From the NCBI GenBank assembly GCA_035281745.1, contig DATEDI010000022.1:186001-250000 (forward strand): a DNA stretch of 64,000 nt. The letters run 5' to 3'. Shown one piece after another: positions 26,164-35,768 of this stretch; within the stretch, counting starts at the first letter, position 1, and each line of letters starts with the position of its first letter. The stretch comes from 66-474 sp035281745. Its GTDB lineage: Bacteria > Pseudomonadota > Gammaproteobacteria > Xanthomonadales > Rhodanobacteraceae. The notes beneath the pieces are model-generated. The model did no database searches and had not been told where the DNA came from. It saw only the letters and a list, made by a program, of their open reading frames with translations. Position numbers and translations under genes: made by a program.

Positions 26164-27345
26164 TCAGCGCGGCGAGTAACGCAATCCGATGGCGCAGGCG
26201 AGCGAAGCCAGCGTCACCAGCACGATCGCGAATACCCGGTGCGCGTTCACCGGACCCAGCGGCAGCGACAACAAACCGACCCCGATCACCGGCAGCGAAT
26301 TGGCGCTGTAACAGACCAGCAGGTAACTCGACACGAGTTCCGCGCGCTGCCGTTCCGGCGCGATCTCGTTGACGATCTGCAGGCTGCCGCGATAACCCAG
26401 TGCCATCGCCGCGCCGGTGAGGAGCGTGGCCAATATCAGCAGCGTCATCGAATGCAGCGCTTCGGCCAGCGTGAGCGATCCGAGGCCCACCCACAACAGC
26501 GCCAATGCCGCGAGCATCGCCTTGCGCCCGCGCAGCGCACGCGTCAGCACCGCGGTGGCGGCACCGCAGGCGAAAAACAGGGCCACGATGCCGCCGACGA
26601 TTAGCGGTGCACCCTGATGCAGGCTGCGCGTCAACATCTCCGGTGCCAGCGCGGCATAGAAACCGCCCAGGGCGAATGCCGCGAATGCCATTGCCGCGGG
26701 CGCCACGAAGGCAAGGCGCAGTTCGCGCGGCACGCCGATGCGCGGGCGCAGTTCGAGTTCGGCTGTTGACCGCACGGGTTGTTGCACGGTTTCCTTCACC
26801 GAATACAGTGCTGCGAATATCGCGATCAGCAACAGCAGGAAAGCGAGGTACGGCAGGCGTAGCGGCCAAGGCGCAAACTGCGCAAGGATGCCGGCGAGCA
26901 GGGCACCGAATGCCAGCCCGCCCAGATTGGCGGCGCTCGCCACGACCGCGGCGCGCACCCGGTCGCCGCGCGGTTCCAGTTCCGCGATCCATGCGGTCAG
27001 CGCGCCCGCGCCCAATCCCGCCGCAAAGCCATTGAGGACGCGGGCGGGAAACAGCCACGCCACACTGTTTGCAAAGAGAAACAGCAGCGCACTGAAGAAG
27101 GTGATGCCGGTCGCGATCAGCGTGGCGGGGCGACGGCCGATCTGGTCGGAAAGCCGGCCGAAGAAAAACAGCACGGCGAGGTTGCCGATCACGTACACCG
27201 CGTAGACCGCGGTGACGATCAGTTCCGAGAAATGGAATTGCCGTCTATAGAGCGGATACAACGGCGTCAGCAATGTGCTGCCGACATATAGCAGGCCGAT
27301 ACCGGCTGCCGCGATCCACATCGGGCGTTGCGTGCTTCCGTGCAT
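26164..27345 (-). CDS. MFS transporter
   Basis: This 393-residue protein shows about 12 hydrophobic segments. The MFS motif A-like loop between helices 2 and 3 is FFFGRLSDQIGRRPATL, and helix 4-5 contains GLGAGALTAWIAEL. The pattern fits a drug or metabolite efflux transporter; the substrate is unknown. The chosen start MHGSTQRPMW puts a short polar tail before helix 1. The frame is open to 27459 and an alternative ATG at 27396 exists. Confidence 0.88.
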   Translation of the reverse strand: MHGSTQRPMWIAAAGIGLLYVGSTLLTPLYPLYRRQFHFSELIVTAVYAVYVIGNLAVLFFFGRLSDQIGRRPATLIATGITFFSALLFLFANSVAWLFPARVLNGFAAGLGAGALTAWIAELEPRGDRVRAAVVASAANLGGLAFGALLAGILAQFAPWPLRLPYLAFLLLLIAIFAALYSVKETVQQPVRSTAELELRPRIGVPRELRLAFVAPAAMAFAAFALGGFYAALAPEMLTRSLHQGAPLIVGGIVALFFACGAATAVLTRALRGRKAMLAALALLWVGLGSLTLAEALHSMTLLILATLLTGAAMALGYRGSLQIVNEIAPERQRAELVSSYLLVCYSANSLPVIGVGLLSLPLGPVNAHRVFAIVLVTLASLACAIGLRYSPR

Positions 27346-27535
27346 GCGTCGCGTCTTCGTTCCTGCGCGAGATTCGATCAGCGTATCAGCGTCCATGAGA
27401 CGAAGATGCCGGAACCACCGCTTGCATGCTTCGCCAATGATCAAAGCATGCATGTGCAACCCGCGGCACGTGACGCCGTCCTTGTTGGCTGCAGGCTGCT
27501 AGAGTCGGCGGTGTCGTAGGTTTGCGGAGCGCATC

Positions 27536-28411
27536 ATGCCCATTTCCCACGCGTGGCTGTTGGCGCTGGGTTTCGCCACGTTGGGCCTCGTCGCTCATCC
27601 CGCTCACGCTGCCGACGCGTTGCGCGTGATGACCTTCAACGTGCGCCTGCCGATGGCGTCCGACGGACCGGAACGTTGGGAGGCCCGCCGCGATCTGTTC
27701 GTGGAGACGATCCGCGAGCAGCATCCGGACGTGTTCGGCACGCAGGAGTTGTACAAGCGCCAGGGCGACTACGTCGTCGCCAAGCTGCCGGAGTACGCCT
27801 GGTTCGGGATGGGTCGCAAGGGCGGCGACGGCGACGAACACATGGGCGTGTTCTACCGCCGCGACGCATTCCGCGTGCTCGACTCCGGCAACTTCTGGCT
27901 ATCCGGCACGCCGGACGTGCCGGGCAGCATTTCGTGGGGAACGCTGTTCCCGCGCATGGTCACGTGGGCGCGCTTCCAGCGGAAGGACGACGGCCGCACC
28001 TTCATCCTGTTCGACACGCACCTCCCTTATCGTGAATCGGACGATGTGGCGCGCGAAAAAGGTGCCGCGGTGATCCTGAAGCGCATCGCGGAACTGCCGG
28101 CCGACGAACCGTTCGTTCTGACCGGTGACTTCAACACCACGCCGGACAGCAAGGTCCACGCGATGCTGACGCAGCATTTGCAGGACGCGTGGCTGGTCGC
28201 GCCGCAGCGCAGCGGACCCGACGAGACTTTCCACAACTTCACCGGCAGCCCCACCGAGCGGATCGACTGGATTCTGGTGCGCGGCTTTCGCGTCGAGAAC
28301 GTCCGCACCGTGACCACGCACGCGGGCAAGCTTTATCCGTCCGACCATTTTCCGGTGCTGGCGGATCTGCAGTGGCCGAATGGCGCGCATCCGAAGGCAG
28401 GCAAGCCGTAA
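27536..28411 (+). CDS. Secreted endonuclease/exonuclease/phosphatase-family protein
   Basis: This 291-residue protein has a signal peptide (MPISHAWLLALGFATLGLVA, cleavage near AHA|AD). The EEP fold follows: MTFNVRLP, the metal-binding Glu in FGTQELYK, VLTGDFNTTPDS, and the C-terminal SDHFPVLADL. Active-site Asn, Glu, Asp and His are present. EEP proteins hydrolyse phosphodiester bonds in nucleic acids, sphingomyelin or inositol phosphates; the exported location excludes a DNA-repair role. GGAG upstream supports the start. Confidence 0.9.
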   Translation: MPISHAWLLALGFATLGLVAHPAHAADALRVMTFNVRLPMASDGPERWEARRDLFVETIREQHPDVFGTQELYKRQGDYVVAKLPEYAWFGMGRKGGDGDEHMGVFYRRDAFRVLDSGNFWLSGTPDVPGSISWGTLFPRMVTWARFQRKDDGRTFILFDTHLPYRESDDVAREKGAAVILKRIAELPADEPFVLTGDFNTTPDSKVHAMLTQHLQDAWLVAPQRSGPDETFHNFTGSPTERIDWILVRGFRVENVRTVTTHAGKLYPSDHFPVLADLQWPNGAHPKAGKP

Positions 28412-28496
28412 AGACCGTTTGGGCTAACGCCGGCAGACCGCAAGACGCGTCCGGCGCGGTGTACTGGCGCGCTGCCGATGCGTGACGTGGCACCGC

Positions 28497-29066
28497 TCAA
28501 TGCAGGTGCGCAAACAACATGGCGATGTAAGCGCCCAGCCCGATCACCGCCAGTGGCGCCAGCAACTTGTGGTACCACTCGCGCGCGCTCAACGCACCGA
28601 TCGCCGAACCGGCTGCGAACGCCAACTGGAAACCCAGGTCCAGCCGCTCCGGCCACGCGTTCGCCAATACCCGCACCTTGACGATGCTGCACGCGAGCAA
28701 CAGCACCAGCATGGTGAAGAACCAGCGGTGGTGGGCGTAATAGTGCTCGCGCAGATCCACGCCTCGTTCGCTCGTGACGTCCGGCAGCACCAAGCCCGCC
28801 AGCAGATACAGCGGCACGGTCTGCAGCAGCACCGTGCCGAAATCCAGGAACGTCCAACGCGCAGCGGGACGCAGGCTCAAATCGAACATCGCCCACCAGA
28901 CCTGCACGCACAGCAGCAATACCAGCACCGCCCACACCAGCGCCGGCCAGTACACGCGCACCCGCGAACGCGCCAGCATCAGGCCCCGGAATCCCTGCAG
29001 CACTTGCGTCACCGCCAGGCCGACGATGATCGAAATCGGGACCGAGAGATAGCTGAAGGCGTCCAT
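28497..29066 (-). CDS. Hypothetical membrane protein, 189 residues
   Basis: Four or five hydrophobic helices are visible: about residues 7-28, 41-62, 79-97, 112-132, and a C-terminal pair at 137-155 and 165-187. Charged loops such as LREHYYAHHRW lie between them. I do not recognise the family. The ATG at 29066 follows an ordinary intergenic stretch. It stands between the secreted EEP gene and the Mrp operon, with no operonic link to either. Confidence 0.7.
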   Translation of the reverse strand: MDAFSYLSVPISIIVGLAVTQVLQGFRGLMLARSRVRVYWPALVWAVLVLLLCVQVWWAMFDLSLRPAARWTFLDFGTVLLQTVPLYLLAGLVLPDVTSERGVDLREHYYAHHRWFFTMLVLLLACSIVKVRVLANAWPERLDLGFQLAFAAGSAIGALSAREWYHKLLAPLAVIGLGAYIAMLFAHLH

Positions 29067-29290
29067 GTGCGCGCCGCGTTGAAAACAGGCGCGCAGGATA
29101 CGCGATCAGGACTGCGATTGCGGTCTTGCGGATTGGGATGAGTACCAGCAGCCCATCTCGCAGCCTTCCATGGTGGTTTGCGGAAAGCGCTCACACGGCG
29201 CGAGAGGGTGTTCCGATTGCTACGTGAATCGCTGCAGGCCTGCGCACTTCGCCATGCGGCATCATCAAATCATCGCAAGCGCATTTCCAG

Positions 29291-29674
29291 TCAACGACGT
29301 GACCCGCCTTCATCCGCTTCGGCGTCGGACGGATCTTCTGGCGATACGCCTGCCGCGCCCGCACGCCGGTCGCGTTCCAGCGCGGCGCGTGCCAGCAGCA
29401 TCAGCGAGATCGGCGTCGTCACGGTCACGCACACGCCGATCAGGATCACGTGCAATGCCGGTCGGCCTTCGCCCACCCAGAAGAACACGATGGTTCCGGC
29501 CAGCACCAGGTACATCCCGAGCGTGGTGCCCAGCGTCGGTGCGTGCACGCGACGGTAGAACGTGTTGAGCCGCAGCAGGCCGAACGAACCGATGCATGCC
29601 AGCAGCGCGCCGGCGAACACCAGCACGCCGATCACCAGCGCGACCCACGCAGGCATCGCCGCGAGCGTGTTCAT
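29291..29674 (-). CDS. mnhG: Mrp/Mnh monovalent cation/H+ antiporter subunit G
   Basis: This 127-residue protein has three helices and the MnhG core: GSFGLLRLNTFYRRVHAPTLGTT, typical of the family, then VTTPISLMLLARAA. The polar C-terminal tail (about residues 100-127) is longer than in many homologues. Its start overlaps the mnhF stop by four bases. It is the last gene of the six-gene operon. Confidence 0.94.
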   Translation of the reverse strand: MNTLAAMPAWVALVIGVLVFAGALLACIGSFGLLRLNTFYRRVHAPTLGTTLGMYLVLAGTIVFFWVGEGRPALHVILIGVCVTVTTPISLMLLARAALERDRRAGAAGVSPEDPSDAEADEGGSRR

Positions 29675-29967
29675 TCGATCACCTCACCGCGCAGCAGGAA
29701 CTTGGCGAACGCGGCGGTGGCCGCGAAACCGAGCAGCGCGATGATCAACCCCGCTTCGATGTACAGGATGCTGCCGGTGCGGATGCCGATGGTCAGCAGC
29801 AGCAGCATGCCGTCGATGGTCAGCGCGTCCAGCGCGAGCACGCGGTCCGGCGCGCGCGGGCCGCGCATCATGCGGATGATGGCCATGCCCATGCCCAGCA
29901 ACAGCAGGAACTGGGCAGCGAGGATGGCGGCGGTCGCGAGGCTGGCGGTCATCGAAAGGGACGTCAT
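29671..29967 (-). CDS. mnhF: Mrp/Mnh antiporter subunit F
   Basis: This 98-residue protein has three helices with the MnhF pattern MMRGPRAPDRVLALDALTID followed by TGSILYIEAGLIIALLGF. The frame runs open upstream into mnhE; the start at 29967 overlaps the mnhE stop and gives the expected length. The subunit is a small membrane component required for complex assembly. Confidence 0.93.
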   Translation of the reverse strand: MTSLSMTASLATAAILAAQFLLLLGMGMAIIRMMRGPRAPDRVLALDALTIDGMLLLLTIGIRTGSILYIEAGLIIALLGFAATAAFAKFLLRGEVIE

Positions 29968-30449
29968 CGGAAAATCCGCAGCAACGGCTGCTCGTAGCGG
30001 CGCTTGATGTGGGCGATCCAGGTGGCTTCGTCGACCAGGTCGAGCACGTGGATCACCAGCACGCGGTGCAGCGAATCGTGGCTGACCCAGATGGTGCCCG
30101 GCGTCGCGGTGATGATGCAGGCCAGCAGCGTCAGCGCGTACGGATGGGTCATCTCCAGCGGGATCGTGACGAACCCGGAGCTGGCGCGCGACCGCGGCGA
30201 AACAATGATTCCCGCTACCGCGATGTTCGAGCGAACGATGTCGCCGAACACCCGCGCAAGCAGCATCAGCAAGGTTCCGAGGCTGCGCACGCGTACCCGC
30301 GGCAGGTCCAACTTGCCGAGTGCCCAGGACAGCGCGAGTGCCAGCACGATCCCGAGCACGATCGTCGACGCGGCGAGACTTTGCTGCAGCAGCAGCCAAG
30401 CCACCAGCAGCCACAGCGCGAACCACGGGTGCGGTAGCCAGCGCGTCAT
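29964..30449 (-). CDS. mnhE: Mrp/Mnh antiporter subunit E
   Basis: This 161-residue protein has two or three N-terminal helices and the MnhE core: VFGDIVRSNIAVAGIIV, IPLEMTHPYALTLLACIITATPGT, and the C-terminal LVIHVLDLVDEATWIAHIKRRYE. Starts and stops overlap by four bases with mnhD upstream and mnhF downstream, which indicates tight translational coupling. Confidence 0.93.
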   Translation of the reverse strand: MTRWLPHPWFALWLLVAWLLLQQSLAASTIVLGIVLALALSWALGKLDLPRVRVRSLGTLLMLLARVFGDIVRSNIAVAGIIVSPRSRASSGFVTIPLEMTHPYALTLLACIITATPGTIWVSHDSLHRVLVIHVLDLVDEATWIAHIKRRYEQPLLRIFR

Positions 30450-32020
30450 GGCCGGGTCTCCGCAGGCTCGCCCATCACCGCGTGGATGTAATGCCCGGGC
30501 GCATGGATTTGTCGCGCGGTGGCCGACAAATAGTTCCACGGCGCGGCGACCACGAAGGTGAGTACGAGGCAGATGCCGAGCAGCGTGACCACGGAAATCG
30601 TCTCGCCCGGTTCGACGCGCGGGAATTCCCAGTCGTCGTCGGCCCAGAAGATCTGGATGCCGGCCCGCGCCATCGCGATCACCGTGCACAGGCCCGCCGC
30701 AATCGTCAGTGCGAACAACAAGGCGGCGCCGAAGCCGTGCTCCAGCATCGGTGCGAGCAAGGCGAACTTGGCGACGAAACCGGAGAGCGGCGGCAGTCCC
30801 GCCAGCAGCAAGCCGCACGCAAGGAAACACGCGGCGAGGATCACGACCGGCGCCGGACTCGTCACCCGCCGTTCGTCCTCGGCTGCGAACAACGCGTCGA
30901 CGGCGGGATCGTAAGATTCCAGTTGCGCCGTGCCTTCGGGGACTTCGCGCGGGACGACCAGGCCGGCCAGCAGGAAGAACGCGGCGATCCCGAGCACGGA
31001 AACCACGAGGTACGCCAGCGCGCCCGCGGTCACCGCCGGACTGTGCAGCGCGACCGCGCCCAGCAGCGTCCCCGAGGACACCAGCACGCAGTACGCCGCG
31101 AGCTTGCCCAGCTCGCGCGCGCCCAGCATGCCGATGCTGCCGACCACCAAGGTGATGATGCCGAGCCACAGCAGCCATTCGCTGCCGAAGTGCATCGACG
31201 CCGCGCCCGCATCGGCGCCGAACAGCAACAAGCTGAGGCGCAGGATCACGTAGATGCCGAGCTTGGTCATCGCCGCGAACAGCGCCGCGACTGGCGGAAT
31301 CGCGGCCGCGTACGTGCGCGGCAACCAGAAGCCCACCGGCCAGACCGCGGCCTTGATCAGGAAGGCCAAGCCCAGCAGCGCCGCGCCCGCATGCATCAGT
31401 GCGCGCGGCGTGCCGGTGAGGCCGGGAATCAGATGCGCCAGCACCGCCATGTTCAAGGTGCCGGTGACGCCGAAAATCAGGCCGACGCCGATCAGGAACA
31501 GCATCGAGGCCGTCAGGTTGATCGCGATGTAGTGCAGGCCGGCGCCGACCCGGCGCGCACCGGAGCCGTGCAGCGCCAAGCCGTAGGACGCGGCCAGCAA
31601 CACTTCGAAAAACACGAACAGGTTGAACAGGTCGCCGGTCAGGAACGCGCCGTTGTAGCCCACCAGCAACAACTGCACGAGCGGCTGGAAATGCGGGCCC
31701 ATGCGCTGCCAGCGGCCGAGTGCGTAAGGCAACACCGCGAGTGCCAACACCGCAGTGAGCAACAGCATCAACGCCGACAGGCGGTCGACCACCAGCACGA
31801 TCGCGAATCGCGCGGGCCAATTGCCGAGGTTGTACACCAGCGTCGTGCCGTCGCCGCTCGACGCCGACATCATCAGCCTGGCGGCGACAGCCACCAGCGC
31901 GAGGCACGACAGCAAACTCAGGCTGGTGCGGAGGCGTCGCAAGCGGATGCCTAGCAATACCTGAATCGCCGCGGCGATGAGCGGAATCAGGATCGGTGCG
32001 ATCGCGAGCGCGTCGTTCAT
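30446..32020 (-). CDS. mnhD: Mrp/Mnh antiporter subunit D
   Basis: This 524-residue polytopic protein is homologous to the proton-pumping subunits NuoL/M/N of complex I. Visible family segments include FFEVLLAASYGLAL (with a conserved Glu), the helix containing AFLIKAAVWPVGFWLPRTY (with the key Lys) and PPLSGFVAKFAL. Together with subunit A it forms the ion-translocating core. The start overlaps the mnhC stop by four bases. Confidence 0.94.
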   Translation of the reverse strand: MNDALAIAPILIPLIAAAIQVLLGIRLRRLRTSLSLLSCLALVAVAARLMMSASSGDGTTLVYNLGNWPARFAIVLVVDRLSALMLLLTAVLALAVLPYALGRWQRMGPHFQPLVQLLLVGYNGAFLTGDLFNLFVFFEVLLAASYGLALHGSGARRVGAGLHYIAINLTASMLFLIGVGLIFGVTGTLNMAVLAHLIPGLTGTPRALMHAGAALLGLAFLIKAAVWPVGFWLPRTYAAAIPPVAALFAAMTKLGIYVILRLSLLLFGADAGAASMHFGSEWLLWLGIITLVVGSIGMLGARELGKLAAYCVLVSSGTLLGAVALHSPAVTAGALAYLVVSVLGIAAFFLLAGLVVPREVPEGTAQLESYDPAVDALFAAEDERRVTSPAPVVILAACFLACGLLLAGLPPLSGFVAKFALLAPMLEHGFGAALLFALTIAAGLCTVIAMARAGIQIFWADDDWEFPRVEPGETISVVTLLGICLVLTFVVAAPWNYLSATARQIHAPGHYIHAVMGEPAETRP

Positions 32021-32355
32021 GGCGTGCCGTCCTCGCCGTCGACGTGGTCGTTGCCGGCGAGGCCACGCGACGTCAGCAGCACCACCAGGAACAACGCCGT
32101 GGTCGCGAAACCGATCACGATCGCGGTCAGCACCAGCGCCTGCGCCAGCGGATCGGCGTAACGCGACGGATCGATGGCGGCGCCAAGCACCGGATCGGCG
32201 CCAACGCGAAGACCGCCGATCGAGAAGATGAAGAGGTTCACCGCGTAGGAAATCAGCGTGAGGCCGATGATTACCTGGAAGGTGCGCGGACGCAGCAGCA
32301 GCCACACGCCCGAGCCCGCGAGGGCGCCGATCGCGATCGCGAGTACGGCCTCCAT
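32017..32355 (-). CDS. mnhC: Mrp/Mnh antiporter subunit C (NuoK-like)
   Basis: This 112-residue protein has three helices and resembles NuoK: IGLTLISYAVNLFIF, then DPLAQALVLTAIVIGFATTAL, the family signature with conserved acidic and polar residues. Its ATG overlaps the last base of the mnhA-B stop codon (TGATG). Confidence 0.93.
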   Translation of the reverse strand: MEAVLAIAIGALAGSGVWLLLRPRTFQVIIGLTLISYAVNLFIFSIGGLRVGADPVLGAAIDPSRYADPLAQALVLTAIVIGFATTALFLVVLLTSRGLAGNDHVDGEDGTP

Positions 32356-35261
32356 CAGGACTCCGCCTCCCCAGCGTCGCGGGGCGCGTCGGGCGCAGGG
32401 ATCACACGGCGCAACGGCTGATGCGCGAGCACCACCAGCATCAGCACACTGGCACCGGACACCACGGTGAACACACCAAGGTCGAACAGCAGCGCGCTGT
32501 TGAACGGAACGTTGCCGAGCACCGGCACGGTCCAGTATCCGTGGTACGAAGTCAGGAACGGATCGCCCAGCACGACTGCAGCGAGGCCGGTGGCGATCGC
32601 CAACAGCAATCCCGCGCCGATCCAGCGTACCGGCGCAACTTTCAGCCGCGCTTCCACCCAACGCGCACCGGCGGCCATGTACAACACGATCAGCGTCATC
32701 GTCACGGTGATGCCGGCAACGAATCCGCCGCCCGGCAAGTCATGCCCGCGCAGGAACAGGTGCAGCGCGAACAGCGCGATCAGCGGCGCGACCAGCAGGA
32801 TGAGCAAGGCCGGGATTGCCCGTTGGTCGGCCAGCGCTTGTCGATGACGCTCGATCTGGGCTTCATCCTGCGCGGGGGCGACATCGTGTTTGCGCGGCGA
32901 ACCGATGCTCTCGACCGCCGGCCGGAACCGCCACAGCAATGCGAACACCGCCAGCGCCACGATCGCCAGCACGGTGATTTCGCCGAGTGTGTCCAGCGCG
33001 CGGAAGTCCACCAGGATCACGTTGACCACGTTGCGTCCGCCGCCACCCGGCAGCGCCTGTTCGAGAAAGAAGCGCGACGCCGAGTCGGCGACCAGGTGAT
33101 TCATCACCGCGTACGCCAGGCTGGCGAGGCCTACCCCGACGGCGATCGCAACGACCGCATCCCGGATGCGCCGGTAACGCGCGGCGGTGTCCAACGGCGA
33201 CAGCTCCCGGATGCGCTTGGGCAGCCAGCGCAGCCCCAGCAACAGCAGCACGGTCGTGACCGATTCGACCACCAGCTGCGTGACCGCGAGATCCGGCGCC
33301 GACAGCCACACGAAGGTAATGCACACCACCAAGCCAGTCCCGGCAGTGAGGATCAGCGCTGCCATGCGATGGAACTTGGCCTGGGTGGCCGCGCCGATCG
33401 CGCAGGCGATGCCGAGCAGCCACAGCAGCGCGAATGCGGGGTCGACGTGCATGCCATTCACTGCGACGGGCGTCGGCAGCGGTTGCACCGCGAGGAAACC
33501 GAAGATGCCCGCCAGCACCACCACCAGCAGCAGTTGCACCTGCAACTTGCGGCCCGGAAAGATCTTCGCGAACAGATCGGGCAAGGTAGTGGTGAGGAAC
33601 GCCAGCAGGCGCTCGAACCAGCGTAGTGCATGGATCCGGTCGATCAGCGGCGTGCTGTCGCGCGCTGCGATGCGCCGCCGCAGTACGACATACAACACGC
33701 ACCCCACGACGAACGCAATTACGCTCATCAGCATGGGCATCGTCAGCCCGTGCCAGATCGCAAGGTCGTAGGCGGGCAATTGCGGCCCCAACACCGAGCC
33801 CGCAGCCGCACGCAGGAGCGAACCCACCGCCCACGCCGGGAAGATCCCGACCGCGAGGCAGGCCAGCGCCAATATCCCGATCGGGAAACGCATCCAGCGC
33901 GGCGGCTCGTGCGGCGTGCGGGGAAAGTCGTGCCGCAGCGGACCGAAGAATGCGCCGCCCACCAGCCGCAGCGAATAGGTGACGCCGAGCGCCGCCGCGG
34001 CCACCGCGACCAGCACCGTCAGTGCGTCCAGGGCCACGCCATGGTTGGCACCCAACGCCACGGCGAAAAACATTTCCTTGGACAGGAAGCCGTTGAGCAG
34101 CGGCACGCCCGCCATCGCCGCGCCGGCAATCACCGCCAGCGTCGCGGTGATCGGCATCACGTGGCGCAAGCCGCCCAGCCGCCGCAAATCGCGCGTGCCG
34201 GTTTCGTGGTCCACCGCGCCGGCCGCCATGAACAACGACGCCTTGAAGGTGGCGTGGTTGACGGTGTGGAAGATCGCCGCCACCACGCCCAGCGTGCTGC
34301 CGAGTCCCGCCAACATCGTGATCAGGCCGAGATGGCTGATGGTGGAATACGCCAGCACTGCTTTCATGTCGTGCTGGAAGGTTGCGGCCCAGGCGCCCAC
34401 CAGCATCGTCGTCAGGCCGACGCCGCCCACGATCCAGAACCATGGTTCGGTGCCCGCCAGCACCGGCCAGAACCGCAGCAGCAGGAACACGCCGGCCTTG
34501 ACCATCGTCGCCGAGTGCAGGTACGCCGAAACCGGCGTGGGCGCCGACATCGCCTGCGGCAGCCAGAAATGGAAAGGCACCTGCGCGCTCTTGGTGAACG
34601 CGCCGAGCAGGATCAGCAGCAAGGCCGGCAGGTACAGCGGGCTTTCACGGATGCGATCGCCCGCGGCGAGGATGGCATCGACGTCGTAGCTGCCCGCGAT
34701 ATGCGCCAGCACCAGTACGCCGGCCAGCAGGCACAATCCGCCGGTGACGGTGACGATCAGTGCCGTGCGTGCGGCGTCGCGTGCCGACTTGCCATGGTGC
34801 CAGTAGCCGATCAGCAGGAACGAGAACAGGCTGGTCAGTTCCCAGAAGAACACCAGCTGGATCACGTTGCCGGACACCACGATCCCCAGCATCGCGCCCA
34901 TGAAACCCAGCAGCAGCGAGTAGAACCGCGCCAGCGGATACTCGCGCGGCATGTAATAGGTCGCGTAGATGCCGACCAGCAGCCCGACGCCGTTGACCAG
35001 GATCAGGAACAGCCACGTGAGCCCGTCCACGCGCACCGTGAAATCAAGACCGAGCGCCGGCGCCCACGCAAAAGTCTGACGCAGCACTTCGCCGTCTGCG
35101 ATTGCAGGGAACAACAGCGCCGACAAAATCAGGCACACACCGGCGGTGCCGGTCATCAACCACGTCGTCCGCCTGCGATTGCCGTGGCCGAGCAGCGGCG
35201 TGGCCAGCGCCGCCGCGAACGGCAGCAACAGGACGACGGTTGAGATCAAGCCGTACGGCAT
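32355..35261 (-). CDS. mnhA: Mrp/Mnh antiporter subunit A fused to subunit B
   Basis: This 968-residue protein starts the operon. The N-terminal about 500 residues are NuoL-like (FFWELTSLFSFLLIGYWHHG; LTKSAQVPFHFWLPQAMSAP-type segment around residue 220-250; HTVNHATFKASLFMAAGAVDHETG). The middle contains the MnhA C-terminal and MbhE-like parts. The last about 150 residues are a complete MnhB domain, with FLRGHDLPGGGFVAG. Fusion of A and B marks group-2 Mrp systems (PhaAB type). The complex exchanges Na+ or K+ for H+ to keep cytosolic pH and cation balance. ATG at 35261 is the family N-terminus; upstream codons are not conserved-looking. Confidence 0.94.
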   Translation of the reverse strand: MPYGLISTVVLLLPFAAALATPLLGHGNRRRTTWLMTGTAGVCLILSALLFPAIADGEVLRQTFAWAPALGLDFTVRVDGLTWLFLILVNGVGLLVGIYATYYMPREYPLARFYSLLLGFMGAMLGIVVSGNVIQLVFFWELTSLFSFLLIGYWHHGKSARDAARTALIVTVTGGLCLLAGVLVLAHIAGSYDVDAILAAGDRIRESPLYLPALLLILLGAFTKSAQVPFHFWLPQAMSAPTPVSAYLHSATMVKAGVFLLLRFWPVLAGTEPWFWIVGGVGLTTMLVGAWAATFQHDMKAVLAYSTISHLGLITMLAGLGSTLGVVAAIFHTVNHATFKASLFMAAGAVDHETGTRDLRRLGGLRHVMPITATLAVIAGAAMAGVPLLNGFLSKEMFFAVALGANHGVALDALTVLVAVAAAALGVTYSLRLVGGAFFGPLRHDFPRTPHEPPRWMRFPIGILALACLAVGIFPAWAVGSLLRAAAGSVLGPQLPAYDLAIWHGLTMPMLMSVIAFVVGCVLYVVLRRRIAARDSTPLIDRIHALRWFERLLAFLTTTLPDLFAKIFPGRKLQVQLLLVVVLAGIFGFLAVQPLPTPVAVNGMHVDPAFALLWLLGIACAIGAATQAKFHRMAALILTAGTGLVVCITFVWLSAPDLAVTQLVVESVTTVLLLLGLRWLPKRIRELSPLDTAARYRRIRDAVVAIAVGVGLASLAYAVMNHLVADSASRFFLEQALPGGGGRNVVNVILVDFRALDTLGEITVLAIVALAVFALLWRFRPAVESIGSPRKHDVAPAQDEAQIERHRQALADQRAIPALLILLVAPLIALFALHLFLRGHDLPGGGFVAGITVTMTLIVLYMAAGARWVEARLKVAPVRWIGAGLLLAIATGLAAVVLGDPFLTSYHGYWTVPVLGNVPFNSALLFDLGVFTVVSGASVLMLVVLAHQPLRRVIPAPDAPRDAGEAES

Positions 35262-35768
35262 CGTCGGGAAAGCCCTGATCGGTGGCCCCGCGCCCACGAT
35301 CAAACCGTGATGGCGTCAGGGCTTCGAGTCTACACGGCAGGTGTGGCCGTCAGCGCCGGTGCGCGAGTTCGCAGATGCGTTTCTCATCGCTCCTGACGCG
35401 GGTGATCCGCCCGTCAAGCGGGCGAGGTCCGGAATCCAAGCCGCGCGACAATGGGCAGATTGACAAGCGTTCCCCGGGGAGTTCCGTCTTTTGATCATCA
35501 TCCCCGAATACTCGCGCCATGCGCCGCCTTCGGCGCTCGCGTTTGCAATCTTGCAAACGCCGTCCGGTATCGTGTCTCCGTTCGAAGACTGGCTGCTCCC
35601 GCACTTGCACAGCCGTGCACCTTGGAATCAGTCGGTCAGTACTGTCAGATGCCGCGCAAGTGCTTTCAACACTGCTCATGCGACAACTTGATCAAAGAGG
35701 TGAGGCGGCCATGGAAGCCCGCCTCACGGCAGGTCGCGGCCAGAAGGCACCGCGACGATGCGCTCGGG
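35262..35768. other. Gene-free gap between Mrp operon and fasciclin gene
   Basis: This 507-bp stretch holds no convincing gene on either strand. The part next to 35261 should contain the Mrp operon promoter, though no clear -35/-10 pair was found. A perfect palindrome lies at 35539-35560. Short open frames here show no family features. Confidence 0.7.
35539..35560. repeat. GCGTTTGCAA-TC-TTGCAAACGC palindrome
   Basis: Two perfect 10-base arms, GCGTTTGCAA and TTGCAAACGC, are separated by TC and preceded by GGCGCTC. A near-identical copy with the same left flank (GGCGTTC) occurs at 42406-42427. It is a dispersed intergenic repeat of unknown role. Confidence 0.75.

Noticed and set aside
32421..35243. 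Long Gln/Arg/His-rich plus-strand frames opposite the Mrp operon
   Set aside because: They shadow the membrane-protein genes, whose hydrophobic codons read as His/Gln/Arg-rich on the opposite strand.
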